Shown in pieces: positions 9,433 through 17,643 of a stretch of 64,000 nucleotides of DNA. The position numbers and the translations under genes are program-made. The number at the start of each line of letters is the position of its first letter. Positions within the stretch are counted from its first letter, which is position 1. The DNA is from Bog-473 sp963779735 (GTDB taxonomy: Bacteria > Actinomycetota > Acidimicrobiia > Acidimicrobiales > RAAP-2): positions 558,001 through 622,000 of the forward strand of contig CAVZZJ010000006.1 of assembly GCA_963779735.1 (NCBI GenBank), in the 5' to 3' direction. The notes beneath the pieces were generated by a model, which was not told the DNA's origin, made no database searches, and was given only the letters and a program-made list of their open reading frames with translations.

Positions 9433-10113
9433 ATGTTCGAACGCTTCAGCGACCGAGCCAGGCGAGTCCTTGTCCTGGCCCAGGAAGAAGCACGGCTGCT
9501 CAACCACAGCTTCATCGGAACGGAACACCTCCTGCTGGGCCTCATCCACGAGGGCGACGGGATCGCCGCGCAGGCCCTGGAGCGCTGCGGGATCACCCTT
9601 GAAGCGGCGCGGAACGAGGTCGAGGAGACCATCGGAAGGGCGGGTAGTGCCCCGAGCGGTTCGCCACCCTTTACGCCACGAGCAAAGAGGGCGCTTGAAC
9701 TAGCTCTTCGCGAGGCGCGACAGCTCAGCCACAACTTCATCGGCACCGAGCACATCCTGTTCGGCCTGATCGATGAAAGCGAGGGGGTGGCGGCACAGGT
9801 TATCCAGAACCTCGGCGTTGACCTCGACGTGCTTCGCGCTGACATCTTCGAACTCATGGGGGGATCTGCGCAAGAGGAGAGCAGCGAGGGGCACGAGGGG
9901 AAGGAGGGTATTGCCAATGTCGTGGTTAGAGTGACCGGCACTGCAGAACGGGGCGATCCGCCGCGCTGTCAGCGCTGTCGAGCGGGACTTGCCGCAGAGG
10001 CCCGGTACCGGGTGATCGACGTACCAGCCGATGACCCCCAAACCGACGTAGATGTTTTGTCCGTCACCGTGGTCTACTGCAGCCGTTGCGGGACCACTAT
10101 CGGGACGGTTTGA
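9433..10113 (+). CDS. stand-alone Clp N-domain protein with C-terminal zinc ribbon
   Basis: A 226-residue protein starting MFERFSDRARRVLVLAQEEA, the exact style of ClpC N-terminal domains, with two Clp-N repeats (GTEHLLLGLIHEGDG and GTEHILFGLIDESEG). The AAA+ ATPase modules of ClpC are absent. The C-terminal 60 residues hold two Cys pairs (CQRC and CSRC) forming a probable zinc ribbon. Such proteins may act as adaptors or decoys for Clp proteases or sense damage; this is inference. It is intact, unlike many neighbours. Confidence 0.8.
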   Translation: MFERFSDRARRVLVLAQEEARLLNHSFIGTEHLLLGLIHEGDGIAAQALERCGITLEAARNEVEETIGRAGSAPSGSPPFTPRAKRALELALREARQLSHNFIGTEHILFGLIDESEGVAAQVIQNLGVDLDVLRADIFELMGGSAQEESSEGHEGKEGIANVVVRVTGTAERGDPPRCQRCRAGLAAEARYRVIDVPADDPQTDVDVLSVTVVYCSRCGTTIGTV

Positions 10114-10148
10114 CTCTGCGACACCCCACGTTCGTGGATACTGACTGA

Positions 10149-10583
10149 GTGACAGATCCGGTTAAATCCGCTCCGTCTCAACTGGACCCTGTGGTCATTG
10201 AAGCATTGCGGGGTCTCAGGTCCAGGGTCTACGGACGAGATCGACTCTGGGCCGTGATCGTTACGTGGAGGTCGAGACGGTGGCATCCGGTTGAAAAGAG
10301 AGTGAAAGACCTAACGGGCGGATACGCTCGGGCGGCGACGATCCATACCTTCAAGCACCTCAAGCATCATGGATACCGTTGGGACGTTGACCAGATTCGG
10401 GGTTGGGCGGCTACTCACCGTTGGAAGCCGCAAGACGTAGATCGGCTCACCGAATACGCAGCGGGAGTCCTCGCTGGCACCAGGTATCACACCCAGCCAG
10501 ATCCGGTCGGAAGGTTGGCTATCGAACGCTGGCGGGCGCGTGCCGCGGTCCTCCTTTCCTGGCGACGGTCCCAAGTGAGCTAG
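10149..10583 (+). CDS. conserved-looking orphan protein, 144 residues
   Basis: A GTG-initiated frame giving a basic, helix-rich protein with many Trp (VTWRSRRWHP, WAATHRWKP, IERWRARAAV). No domain is recognised. The Trp/Arg-rich composition and the absence of a signal peptide suggest a cytoplasmic, possibly nucleic-acid-binding protein, but this is only a compositional guess. It lies just upstream of a membrane protein gene in the same direction. Confidence 0.5.
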   Translation: MTDPVKSAPSQLDPVVIEALRGLRSRVYGRDRLWAVIVTWRSRRWHPVEKRVKDLTGGYARAATIHTFKHLKHHGYRWDVDQIRGWAATHRWKPQDVDRLTEYAAGVLAGTRYHTQPDPVGRLAIERWRARAAVLLSWRRSQVS

Positions 10584-10606
10584 CACCGGTAGTGCAGGAT
10601 GGTTCG

Positions 10607-11881
10607 GTGACGTCCACCTGGGACCCAGAGGCAGCCGTTCATGGTGTGCTTGACCCAGACGAAGTCGTGCTGTGGAGCGGAGGGCCAATTGCCACTCGGG
10701 GACTCGACCGTCAAGATGTGTGGTTCATTGTCGTTGGAATCTGGCTAACTCTGACCTATTGGGGAGTCGCGTACTTTGCCTCAACCACGTTCTCGACGCT
10801 TACTCTGAGGGTTCTGCCACCAGCCGTGGCGCTCGCGTGCATCGTGATGGTGCGTCCCGTTGTGCGGCGGTCACAAAGTCGGAGGACGACATTCGTACTG
10901 ACTCCGGCCAGGGCGCTTGTTCTTACTGGACCACCGTTCCGTAAGCTGGAGACGGCCACACTTCCCTCGCCTCACGAGGTCTGGCGACGAACCGATGGTC
11001 GAGGAACGATCACCTTCGGCTTGCCACCGAGTTCGACCGAGAACCCTTTCTTCTCGCGCGCAGTCGGGATCATCCTTCACGTCATCCTCTTTCTCCTGGG
11101 CCTCGCTCCTAGGCCACCGCAGAAAGCGGGCCAACTCGTCTTCTACGAGGTCAGCGACATTGATGACGTCGTCCAAACCCTTGAGGCATTGGGTCAGGCT
11201 GAGGTTCCCCAAAAGCCGTCTCGGGTACTAACCAATTCATCGGGAAGTTGGTCACAGGTTGTTGAACGTCGCTTCACCCCCACTCGGCGAGTCATCTGCG
11301 GATTGCTTGGGTTTGTGCTTGTGGCAACCACGGTCCCCGTTATTGCCGTCAGGCTACGCGACTACCTTCAGCACTCGCCGACTCTGTCTGGTCCGTCGAC
11401 CGTTCATCTGGCGCTGCCTCCAGCTACGTACGTGGTCTTCGAACACGCTGCGAAAGCAGGGCTTTACGACTGTTCCCCCGTAAGCTTGTGCGTGACCATC
11501 GACCCCTTGGATGTATCAGTTACCTCACAATCGGGCGCTCATCTCTATGTATACGTGGACACGAGCGCGGACGCAATCACCGATGGAAGTGATCATTACG
11601 CTGGGGCGCTCAAGTTCAATGTGCATCAGTTTGGAACGTACTCCCTCAGTATCCGCTCCTCAGCGGAAGCAAGTTTCGTAATCGCCAAGCAGCCATCCGA
11701 AGAGGCATTTGCTCTCGGCGGCTGGATTGCCGGAGGGGTCGTTGGGCTTCTTCTCATTGCCGTGGCGCTCGTCGGGAGCCTCATCGCGCGCGGTAGCAGG
11801 CGTAGGTATCGACAAGTGTCGTTCGCCGGTTCGCTGCCAATGGGGACGCCGACCGCTGCAGGTCCACCTCCCCATGATTGA
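10607..11881 (+). CDS. membrane protein with PH-like N-terminal region
   Basis: A 424-residue protein. It starts at a GTG preceded by AGGA seven bases upstream; a GTG at 10592 is an alternative. Residues 10-25 read LDPDEVVLWSGGP, common in bacterial PH-like membrane proteins. Two hydrophobic helices follow, then a soluble part, another helix near the middle (VICGLLGFVLVATTVPVIAV), an outer beta-rich domain with one Cys pair, and a last helix near the C-terminus. Function unknown. Confidence 0.55.
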   Translation: MTSTWDPEAAVHGVLDPDEVVLWSGGPIATRGLDRQDVWFIVVGIWLTLTYWGVAYFASTTFSTLTLRVLPPAVALACIVMVRPVVRRSQSRRTTFVLTPARALVLTGPPFRKLETATLPSPHEVWRRTDGRGTITFGLPPSSTENPFFSRAVGIILHVILFLLGLAPRPPQKAGQLVFYEVSDIDDVVQTLEALGQAEVPQKPSRVLTNSSGSWSQVVERRFTPTRRVICGLLGFVLVATTVPVIAVRLRDYLQHSPTLSGPSTVHLALPPATYVVFEHAAKAGLYDCSPVSLCVTIDPLDVSVTSQSGAHLYVYVDTSADAITDGSDHYAGALKFNVHQFGTYSLSIRSSAEASFVIAKQPSEEAFALGGWIAGGVVGLLLIAVALVGSLIARGSRRRYRQVSFAGSLPMGTPTAAGPPPHD

Positions 11882-11947
11882 ATATGGCGTCTGGTCCGCT
11901 CGGACATTCCAACCCATGGGCGCACCTCCGCCAGAGACCTCGCTTTC

Positions 11948-12193
11948 ATGGCTGAGATGTGGCGCAGAGCGGGTTTACAGTATCGAATCGGCCTGGCGTT
12001 GATTGTGCTCGGAGTGTTCATCGGCTGTGCAAGTGGCATCCCGCTAGGAATGATCATGACCGGCCACATTAACCAAGCTCGGCTGTTCGTGATCATGGCT
12101 GTGCTTTTGGCGGCTGCCCTTATAGTCGCCGTCGTTGGAAATCTGATCCGATTTCGGGCAAAACGTGCGTATCTCGATACGCAGGATCAGTAA
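11948..12193 (+). CDS. small two-helix membrane protein
   Basis: An 81-residue frame with two hydrophobic segments (IGLALIVLGVFIGCASGIPL and FVIMAVLLAAALIVAVVG) and a basic cytoplasmic tail. No family identified. It follows the larger membrane protein by 66 bases on the same strand, and the two may be co-transcribed. Confidence 0.55.
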   Translation: MAEMWRRAGLQYRIGLALIVLGVFIGCASGIPLGMIMTGHINQARLFVIMAVLLAAALIVAVVGNLIRFRAKRAYLDTQDQ

Positions 12194-12264
12194 CCGCCTC
12201 CCGCTCACAACTAGGACCTCAACTCTCAAGTCTCGGCGGAGTTACCCGTTTGGCTCCGAGTTAA

Positions 12265-12525
12265 TCAGCGGGCCATCCCCAGAACGTCGTCGACCCCGGT
12301 CCCGCCGAGGCTCCCGAAGAACGGGGCGTCGCCGTAGGAGAAGACACCGCCGTCCGAGGCGGTGAACCAGTAGCCCTTCCCGTCAGCGGTGGGGGTCATG
12401 CCGACGATCGGGCTGTTCAGTTTTATGTTGCGGGTCGAGCCATAGAACGGCGCGTCGCCGTAGGAGAAGATCCCGCCGTCGGTGGCTACCATCCAGTACC
12501 CGCCCCCCGAGGGTGTGGTCGCCAT
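12265..12525 (-). pseudogene. GYW-repeat C-terminus of a second frameshifted propeller protein
   Basis: Two propeller repeats (GGGYWMVATDGGIFSYGDA and KGYWFTASDGGVFSYGDA) in a frame lacking its own N-terminus. The preceding frame ends NLSQ followed by non-family residues, and this frame resumes with QPIVGMATTPSG. The family phrase NLNQPIVGMA thus spans the break, so one indel near 12540 separates the halves. Confidence 0.65.
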
Positions 12526-13271
12526 GCCGACGATTGGCTGAGGTTCACCGTGGTCAGGTCGCCCAGGTAGTTAAGGAACTCGTCGTTGCCGAACCCCCCG
12601 AGTTCTCCCGCCGCTCCGTAGAGGTAGTAACCCTGTCCTGGGGTGCTCGGCGAGGCGTTGTAGGCGATGATACCGAGTAGTCCTGTGAATGTAGCATGAA
12701 CGCCATCGAGTAGATGGCCTTCGGCGCTGACTGCTCCACGCCACGCTGGATGGAAGTGGTCCGCTCCACACAGAATCCCCGTTCGCGGCCCCGAGGGTTC
12801 ATTGGCTACTCGTTTCTGGGGGTTAGGAGGTTCTGCATTCCAGACGTGCTCCGTCCATCGAGTCGCATCCCACCATCGGAGCTGGTTTTCACCACCCTCA
12901 TCGGCGAACCAACCTGGAGGCGCCATCGTTGAATATGGAGACGGAAGAAAATCGGGTTCCCAACCGGAGTAGGTCATATGACCCGGCCCGAACTCGCCGT
13001 TCGCCGCAGATCGCTCCACCGCGATCAGCTTCTTACGTACGTTGAACCAATAGATCAGTGCAGGAATGGCGAGAACGTTGACGAGAATTACCAACAGGAG
13101 CCAGAGAACCTTCTCCTGGCGGGCGAGCTTCCACTGCCACTCAGGTCGTTTGACGATGTCCACAAGAGCGATGACCAGAGTCACCAAGGAGCCAATCACT
13201 GCTACGAACCAAAAGACGATGAGAAACGCGATACCCACCCCGAATCCGGCGCCGTTCACGGTTCCCGTCAT
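12486..13271 (-). pseudogene. membrane protein with PLDc_N-like helices, DUF2510 and propeller start; frameshifted
   Basis: The N-terminal part has two helices with the phrase DIVKRPEWQWKLARQEKVLW typical of PLDc_N-type membrane segments. A DUF2510 motif follows (PPGWFADEGGENQLRWWDATRWTEH), then a stretch with the start of propeller repeats (GYYLYGAAGELGGFGNDEF). The reading frame leaves the family sequence at about 12540. The segment between DUF2510 and the repeats is also unusually poor and may carry a second lesion. This is the second propeller gene broken at its repeat junction. Confidence 0.6.
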
Positions 13272-13370
13272 GCCATCAGGCTAGGGCGTCGCTGCCGTCA
13301 CGGTGATGGCGCCCAGGAATCTGACGAGAGCAATCCGAAGGGCTGCACCCCTAAATGGACCATTTGAGCT

Positions 13371-13393
13371 ACATATGCCTTTTCGGCATATGT
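13371..13393. repeat. perfect 9-bp hairpin upstream of the DUF2510-DUF4190 gene
   Basis: ACATATGCC and GGCATATGT form a perfect stem with a five-base loop TTTTC. It lies 90 bases before the start codon at 13482 and 100 bases after the divergent gene's start. No T-run follows, so an operator or mRNA structure is as likely as a terminator. Confidence 0.4.
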
Positions 13394-13481
13394 GGCGAAT
13401 ACACGGACCTCTGCTTGGTTCGTGGCACACTTTCTTGACCATGGCGAGATGGGCTCGCCGTGATGGGCGCCAGGGAAGAGC

Positions 13482-14342
13482 ATGAGCGACACCTCGCAGG
13501 GTCCGGGATGGTGGCAGGCGTCCGACGATAAGTGGTATCCGCCCGAGTCGCATGCGAACTATCGGGCTCCGGCCCCGCCGCCGCCCGCGCCCCCTTTCCC
13601 CGGTGACGCACGGCTATATCCCCAGACTCCGTCCTACGTGCCATCAGTGGCCGCTCCGCCAAAGACCAACGGGTTGGCAATTGCTTCGTTCGTCCTCTCG
13701 CTCGTGTGGTTCGCCGGACTCGGCTCCATCTTTGCCATCATCTTCTCTCTCGTCGCCCGCAAGAACATCAAGGAATCACGGGGTAGTCAGACCGGAGACG
13801 GGCTAGCGATTGCGGGCCTGGTGATCGGCATCGTCGGTATTCTCGGCGCCGCCCTCTTCTTCGTCGCGATCGCTGCGGTCGACCACGGCGTGAATCAGCT
13901 GAACCAGCAGATTCAGTCGAGTGAGGTACCTACGTACGCCTCTATGGGTGCAAAGGTGGCGGTAGGGGACCCAGAGAACACGGGAATTGATGCCGTCACG
14001 GTGGAGTCTCTCACCATGCCCGTCACCCCTGGATCGAACGTTCTGGCCCCAAGCAGCGACAAGGAGTATGCAGTTGCAAAGGTGGAGGTATGTGCCGATC
14101 GCAATGGATCGCAGAATGGCCCAGATGACTTCGACTTCACACTTGGTTTCCCCGATGGTCAGAATGCTTCCCCGTCCATCGTTCCGGTCGAGACACCGGA
14201 CCTCGGAAGCATCAAGGGGATCGCTGCCAACGGGTGCGCTACTGGGTGCGTCAGCTTCGAAATCGCTACTGGGACGACGCCGTCGTATGTGGCCTACCAG
14301 CCCGGCCTGATTCACCAGTACCGCTGGAAGACGTCAGGCTGA
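13482..14342 (+). CDS. DUF2510 - DUF4190 membrane protein with DUF4352-like outer domain
   Basis: A 286-residue protein. Residues 8-22 (GPGWWQASDDKWYPPE) form a DUF2510 motif, followed by a Pro-rich linker. A two-helix DUF4190 segment comes next (TNGLAIASFVLSLVW ... GDGLAIAGLVIGIVG). After it a soluble domain of about 150 residues contains DAVTVESLTMPV and several Cys, resembling DUF4352 immunoprotective domains. GGGAAG lies five bases before the ATG. Likely anchored with the C-terminal domain outside. Role unknown. Confidence 0.75.
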   Translation: MSDTSQGPGWWQASDDKWYPPESHANYRAPAPPPPAPPFPGDARLYPQTPSYVPSVAAPPKTNGLAIASFVLSLVWFAGLGSIFAIIFSLVARKNIKESRGSQTGDGLAIAGLVIGIVGILGAALFFVAIAAVDHGVNQLNQQIQSSEVPTYASMGAKVAVGDPENTGIDAVTVESLTMPVTPGSNVLAPSSDKEYAVAKVEVCADRNGSQNGPDDFDFTLGFPDGQNASPSIVPVETPDLGSIKGIAANGCATGCVSFEIATGTTPSYVAYQPGLIHQYRWKTSG

Positions 14343-14348
14343 GGACAA

Positions 14349-15089
14349 CTACGCGACCCTCACCTCTGACCGAGAGTTCAGTGGTCCTTCGTTGTGCCAG
14401 CGGGCGGGGAGGTTGCGCATGACTAGCCCAAAATCGAGGGTGTACGAACCTTTCGGAAACAGACTCGTGTTGTCGAACATGGTCGAGGCCATATGCTCCA
14501 CTGTTACCGGACGAGCATCCCACCTCTGGCTCTGGAGACGCACTCCCATAAGACGATCGGTCATTGCACTCGGTGAATAGCCAAGTGACCCTCGACGGAA
14601 GAAGGCGACGGCATCTTCAAGGGCGCCGAAGAGTCCGCCCCCCAAGGAGGTGGCCTCATGAGCGACCACGGACAGCCCGAGAGTCCCATCCCGGCTCTCC
14701 ACTCCAATCCGAAGGTCCGATCCGTGTTCGTGAACGCTGAACCGGGCCAGGTGGTGAACGCCGGGAAATATCTTGTCTCCAGCGAGAGCAGTGATGCGGG
14801 AGTTGGTGTCCCGCCTCGGTATGAACACGCCCACCTGGGTGCCTTGGTCGCCGTCCCATTCGACAGCGAAGCGGTGGGCGACATTTTCGGTCGTCATGCC
14901 GAGAGCTGAAGGGATACGGGCTGGTCGAAGTCCACCCAAGCGAATAAAGCACACTCCGCCAACCGCCCATCCCGAAACCAGTTGGGGGCGAAAGGGAGCA
15001 GGGAGCTGTCGCATGACCACTTCGGGGTCGATTCGGTAGTTGACGAGCAGTCTTCTCTCTATGGTGCAATCGACGGCGTTGGTGAGCAT
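14349..15089 (-). CDS. DUF2071-like / acetoacetate-decarboxylase-fold protein
   Basis: A 246-residue protein starting MLTNAVDCTIERRLLVNYRIDP at 15089, with AGGGG seven bases upstream. The early phrases RLLVNYRIDPEVVMRQLP and FRPQLVSGWAVGGVCFIRL are typical of DUF2071 proteins. The start codon is one base after the stop of the ArsR gene, so the two form an operon and the regulator probably controls this gene. The biochemical activity of the family is not established. Confidence 0.7.
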   Translation of the reverse strand: MLTNAVDCTIERRLLVNYRIDPEVVMRQLPAPFRPQLVSGWAVGGVCFIRLGGLRPARIPSALGMTTENVAHRFAVEWDGDQGTQVGVFIPRRDTNSRITALAGDKIFPGVHHLARFSVHEHGSDLRIGVESRDGTLGLSVVAHEATSLGGGLFGALEDAVAFFRRGSLGYSPSAMTDRLMGVRLQSQRWDARPVTVEHMASTMFDNTSLFPKGSYTLDFGLVMRNLPARWHNEGPLNSRSEVRVA

Positions 15090-15090
15090 C

Positions 15091-15426
15091 TCAGACCCCT
15101 TTCGACTTGGAGGAAGTGGCGCTTGCCTTCCGCTTGCGCCGCTGGCGGAGCACGATCTGTTCGGGGCACACGACCGAGAGGAACTGGCCGACGCAGACGG
15201 CCAGTCGTTCCTCGACCAGCGAGTAATAGATCCGATTGGCATCCCTGCGCTCAAGGATCAGACCGGCATTCTTGAGTACCCCCAGATGCCGGGAGATGGA
15301 AGGGGCACTGATGGTGAACCGTGAAGCGATTTCACCGGCAGTTAGCTCGCCCTTCTGGAGATCCTGGAGAATTTGACGTCTCGTCGGGTCAGCGAGAGCC
15401 CGGAACACACCAGCATCGTCATCCAT
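15091..15426 (-). CDS. ArsR-family winged-helix repressor
   Basis: A 111-residue protein with the ArsR core FRALADPTRRQILQDLQ, recognition region AGEIASRFTISAPSISRHLGVL, wing phrase RRDANRIYYSLVEERL and a basic tail. There are no obvious Cys metal sites in alpha3 or alpha5 apart from Cys in the C-terminal half, so a metal ligand is not implied. First gene of an operon with the DUF2071-like gene. Confidence 0.85.
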   Translation of the reverse strand: MDDDAGVFRALADPTRRQILQDLQKGELTAGEIASRFTISAPSISRHLGVLKNAGLILERRDANRIYYSLVEERLAVCVGQFLSVVCPEQIVLRQRRKRKASATSSKSKGV

Positions 15427-15676
15427 ATGTCGAGTTTAGCTAGTGTGCTAATAACAATCAAGTCGCCACTGGACGAATTCCCCCCCACGACGTCTGGAGC
15501 GAGGGTGGGGAAGCGCCAGGGATTGCCGTTGCGGGGCACACGGGCCAGTGGCCGGGCCTGGGAGAGGTTGACGAGCACTCACGGCACGCCTGTTGAGCTA
15601 GATGAAGACCGAAATAAACAGGACCATGCCGACAAGAACCAGGGATCGGGAGAGTACGAAGGAAGGTCAGTGCAAC

Positions 15677-15964
15677 TCAGTCGGGAGCTAGTCCGCTGTT
15701 AATCGCTTCATCTCTCGGGATGACGTAGAGCCATCCTGAGGTTTCGCAGTGAGGACACTGCGGCTCCCCATTGTCGATCAGCACGTCCTTTAGCGGATAC
15801 GCCCACCCGCAGTTGCCGCAGCCCCATCCCGGGGACAAGTGCGGAACACTGATGTCGAACGCAGCGGCGCTTTGGTGGAGGTTGGCATGCCGGGCGCGGG
15901 CTTCAGACAGAAATGCCGACTTGTCGTCCGGCACCAAATCCTCAAACCGCACCGCATCTGCCAT
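15677..15964 (-). CDS. small zinc-ribbon protein
   Basis: A 95-residue frame with Cys pairs CGNC and CPHC separated by 19 residues (WAYPLKDVLIDNGEPQ between), the geometry of a zinc ribbon. The N-terminal 45 residues are helical. It resembles the protein at 16535-16780 in plan but not clearly in sequence. Function unknown. Confidence 0.55.
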   Translation of the reverse strand: MADAVRFEDLVPDDKSAFLSEARARHANLHQSAAAFDISVPHLSPGWGCGNCGWAYPLKDVLIDNGEPQCPHCETSGWLYVIPRDEAINSGLAPD

Positions 15965-16153
15965 GGACCCAGGTTAGTGCCGCTTCCCACTGAGGCCCCG
16001 CAAGGTGCCCGCCAGGGCCTCGTTCTTATTTCGGTGGAACCTTCCCGCCGTGCGACCGCCGTCGCTCACGGGGTCCATCTCGGCTGTCTCAACGTCCCTA
16101 GGTCACCAGCCGCTCGGCAGAGCTGGCTACGGAGCGACTTGGCATCGGGTGTC

Positions 16154-16273
16154 CTAGCGCCGCCGTTCACGCTCCCGTTCGCGTTCCCTCTCCCGCTCCC
16201 GTTCGCGCTCCCGCTCCCGTTCACGCTCCAACTCACGCTCTCGCTCAACTTCGCGGGCTTCGGTCTTGAGCAT
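16154..16273 (-). CDS. 39-residue Glu-Arg repeat microprotein
   Basis: The ATG at 16273 has a perfect AGGAGG seven bases upstream. The product begins MLKTEAREVERERELE and continues as an almost pure alternation of Glu and Arg (about 13 ER units) to an RRR end. The DNA is a CGGGAG/CGCGAA hexamer-like repeat. With i to i+4 salt bridges such a chain should form a rigid single alpha helix. A role as spacer or nucleic-acid or membrane-surface binder is speculation. Repeat expansion may vary its length. Confidence 0.5.
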   Translation of the reverse strand: MLKTEAREVERERELERERERERERERERERERERERRR

Positions 16274-16342
16274 TTCTTGCCCTCCTGCATCCCACGTCCG
16301 AATCCATCGGACGGTGAGTGGAGACTACCTTCCCCCCTGGCC

Positions 16343-16400
16343 ATGTACTGATCTACTTCGGCGTCGACCAACTCGGGATGAGCACGCCAGGGAGCAGCCC
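16343..16400 (+). pseudogene. decayed paralogue of the 17342 small gene
   Basis: The segment around CCATGTACT-GATCTAC...GTCGACCA matches 17342-17378 closely but lacks one base after the ATG-TAC, which makes TGA the third codon. Beyond it the frame reads IYFGVDQLGM against IYSGVDQLGI in the other copy. It is a relic of a local duplication about 1 kb apart. Confidence 0.45.
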
Positions 16401-16515
16401 GGGGTCAGGCGGACCAAAAGTTAACACGATCGCAAAGCCATACGCGTCTGGACCCTCATGGCCGACCCATATGGTGGACCCGTCGCCCCTCCTCCCCCCT
16501 GAGGGTTGGCGACCG

Positions 16516-16553
16516 AACGCCCCCGGACTTTTCTCTACGGTCGCGGGGGCGTT
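16516..16553. terminator. GC-rich hairpin, possible terminator
   Basis: AACGCCCCCG (16516-16525) and CGGGGGCGTT (16544-16553) are perfectly complementary with an 18-base loop, followed by T and then CG. It overlaps the 3' end of the zinc-ribbon gene at 16535. The T-tract is too short to be sure of intrinsic termination. Confidence 0.35.
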
Positions 16554-16780
16554 TCGCGTCCGAACTGTTGCCCACTGACGGTTGCCGGGGCCGTCCATGC
16601 CTCGCTCAACCATCCACCCTTGGCTTGGCAGTGTCGGCACATCCACCGGTCCTCTTCGTCGTAGCGCCAGCCCGCCCGGAGAGCCTCTACCTCCATCTCG
16701 GGCATGGCGATCAGCTCGTCGACGCCGGGTCCGGTGCGACCGCAGGAATGGCAGACGATGAGGCCGAAGATGCCCTCCAC
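16535..16780 (-). CDS. small zinc-ribbon protein
   Basis: An 81-residue frame from a GTG, with CHSC near residue 10 and CRHC near residue 49 around a helical insert (MPEMEVEALRAGWRYDEEDRW). The four Cys should bind zinc. The C-terminal tail is low in structure. No Shine-Dalgarno was found, and the family is not recognised. Confidence 0.45.
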   Translation of the reverse strand: MEGIFGLIVCHSCGRTGPGVDELIAMPEMEVEALRAGWRYDEEDRWMCRHCQAKGGWLSEAWTAPATVSGQQFGRETPPRP

Positions 16781-16957
16781 AGAGGATGAGATTAGCCAGG
16801 CAACCTAGGTGCAGCCTGTGGAGTTGTTCGCAATGTGGAAACCCCCTTGGTGCGGTGACGGACACCCCGGTTCCACCGACGGTCCGGGGTGGTTAGCTCC
16901 GCCCGGTTTGGCCATCAATCCCTCTCCCCAGTCTTGGGCCGCGCCCTCGCTTGGCTC

Positions 16958-17182
16958 TTAAATACCCTCAAGCTGTAGGGATGCTGGACCCTGAATGACG
17001 TCGAAATCGACCTGGACATTGAAGCTGTCCTGGGGAATGTCGAGAGAGAGCCCAATGGCCTCCCTGAGCCTGGCTGCCGCATCGTCGCGGTGTCGCACAT
17101 GGGTCAGCGCCCCTGGTACGTCCGAGACGACGATCACCCACCACTCTCCGTCCCATCCGGCCCGCGCTGTGAAAAGCGGCAT
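16958..17182 (-). CDS. HicB-like / DUF1902-type small protein
   Basis: A 74-residue protein starting MPLFTARAGWDGEWWVIVV, with AGGAG nine bases upstream (an ATG at 17188 is only three bases away). The pattern WDGEWWVIVVSDVPGALTHVRHRDDAAARLREAI is that of the HicB antitoxin fold (partial RNase H-like). A HicA toxin was not found next to it, so it may be solitary or part of a lost toxin-antitoxin pair. Confidence 0.6.
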   Translation of the reverse strand: MPLFTARAGWDGEWWVIVVSDVPGALTHVRHRDDAAARLREAIGLSLDIPQDSFNVQVDFDVIQGPASLQLEGI

Positions 17183-17341
17183 TGCCATGATCTCCTCATT
17201 TCCGCCTTTTGCCCCGACCCACCGTACCCGGTCCTGCTGCCCGCCGACGCGGTCGCCCTCGCCAGCCGCCCGCGGTCCCGTCACATCGACGGCGGACATT
17301 CCTCGCTGCCCGAGAACGACGCCACCTCGCTACCCTCCACC

Positions 17342-17494
17342 ATGGCCATGTACTCGATCTACAGCGGGGTCGACCAGCTGGGCATCGTGGGCCAGGTGGC
17401 ACCGGGGATCTTCGCCCAGGAGGGTCGGTGTTGGTGCTTCGTGTACGAGAATCCCGCGGGTCAGGCGGGGCGCTGCATGGCGCCTGTGGCCTAG
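17342..17494 (+). CDS. 50-residue orphan protein
   Basis: The product contains YSIYSGVDQLGIVGQVAPGI and a Cys-rich centre (GRCWCFVYENPAGQAGRC). No ribosome-binding site is evident. Support comes from a decayed copy at 16343 with the same N-terminal phrase. It may be a fragment of a longer family member. Confidence 0.35.
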   Translation: MAMYSIYSGVDQLGIVGQVAPGIFAQEGRCWCFVYENPAGQAGRCMAPVA

Positions 17495-17643
17495 CGGGGA
17501 CGCTACAGGTACTCCAGCGCGTGGAAACCGGTGTGGTCGTGCGACAGGCACGCTGGCGATCTGATCGGAGCTAGGCGATCGGGTGGTCTCGCAAAAGCCA
17601 ACCAGGTGCTGGACAGTTGGCGCGATTCCCGGTGCTGACAAAC

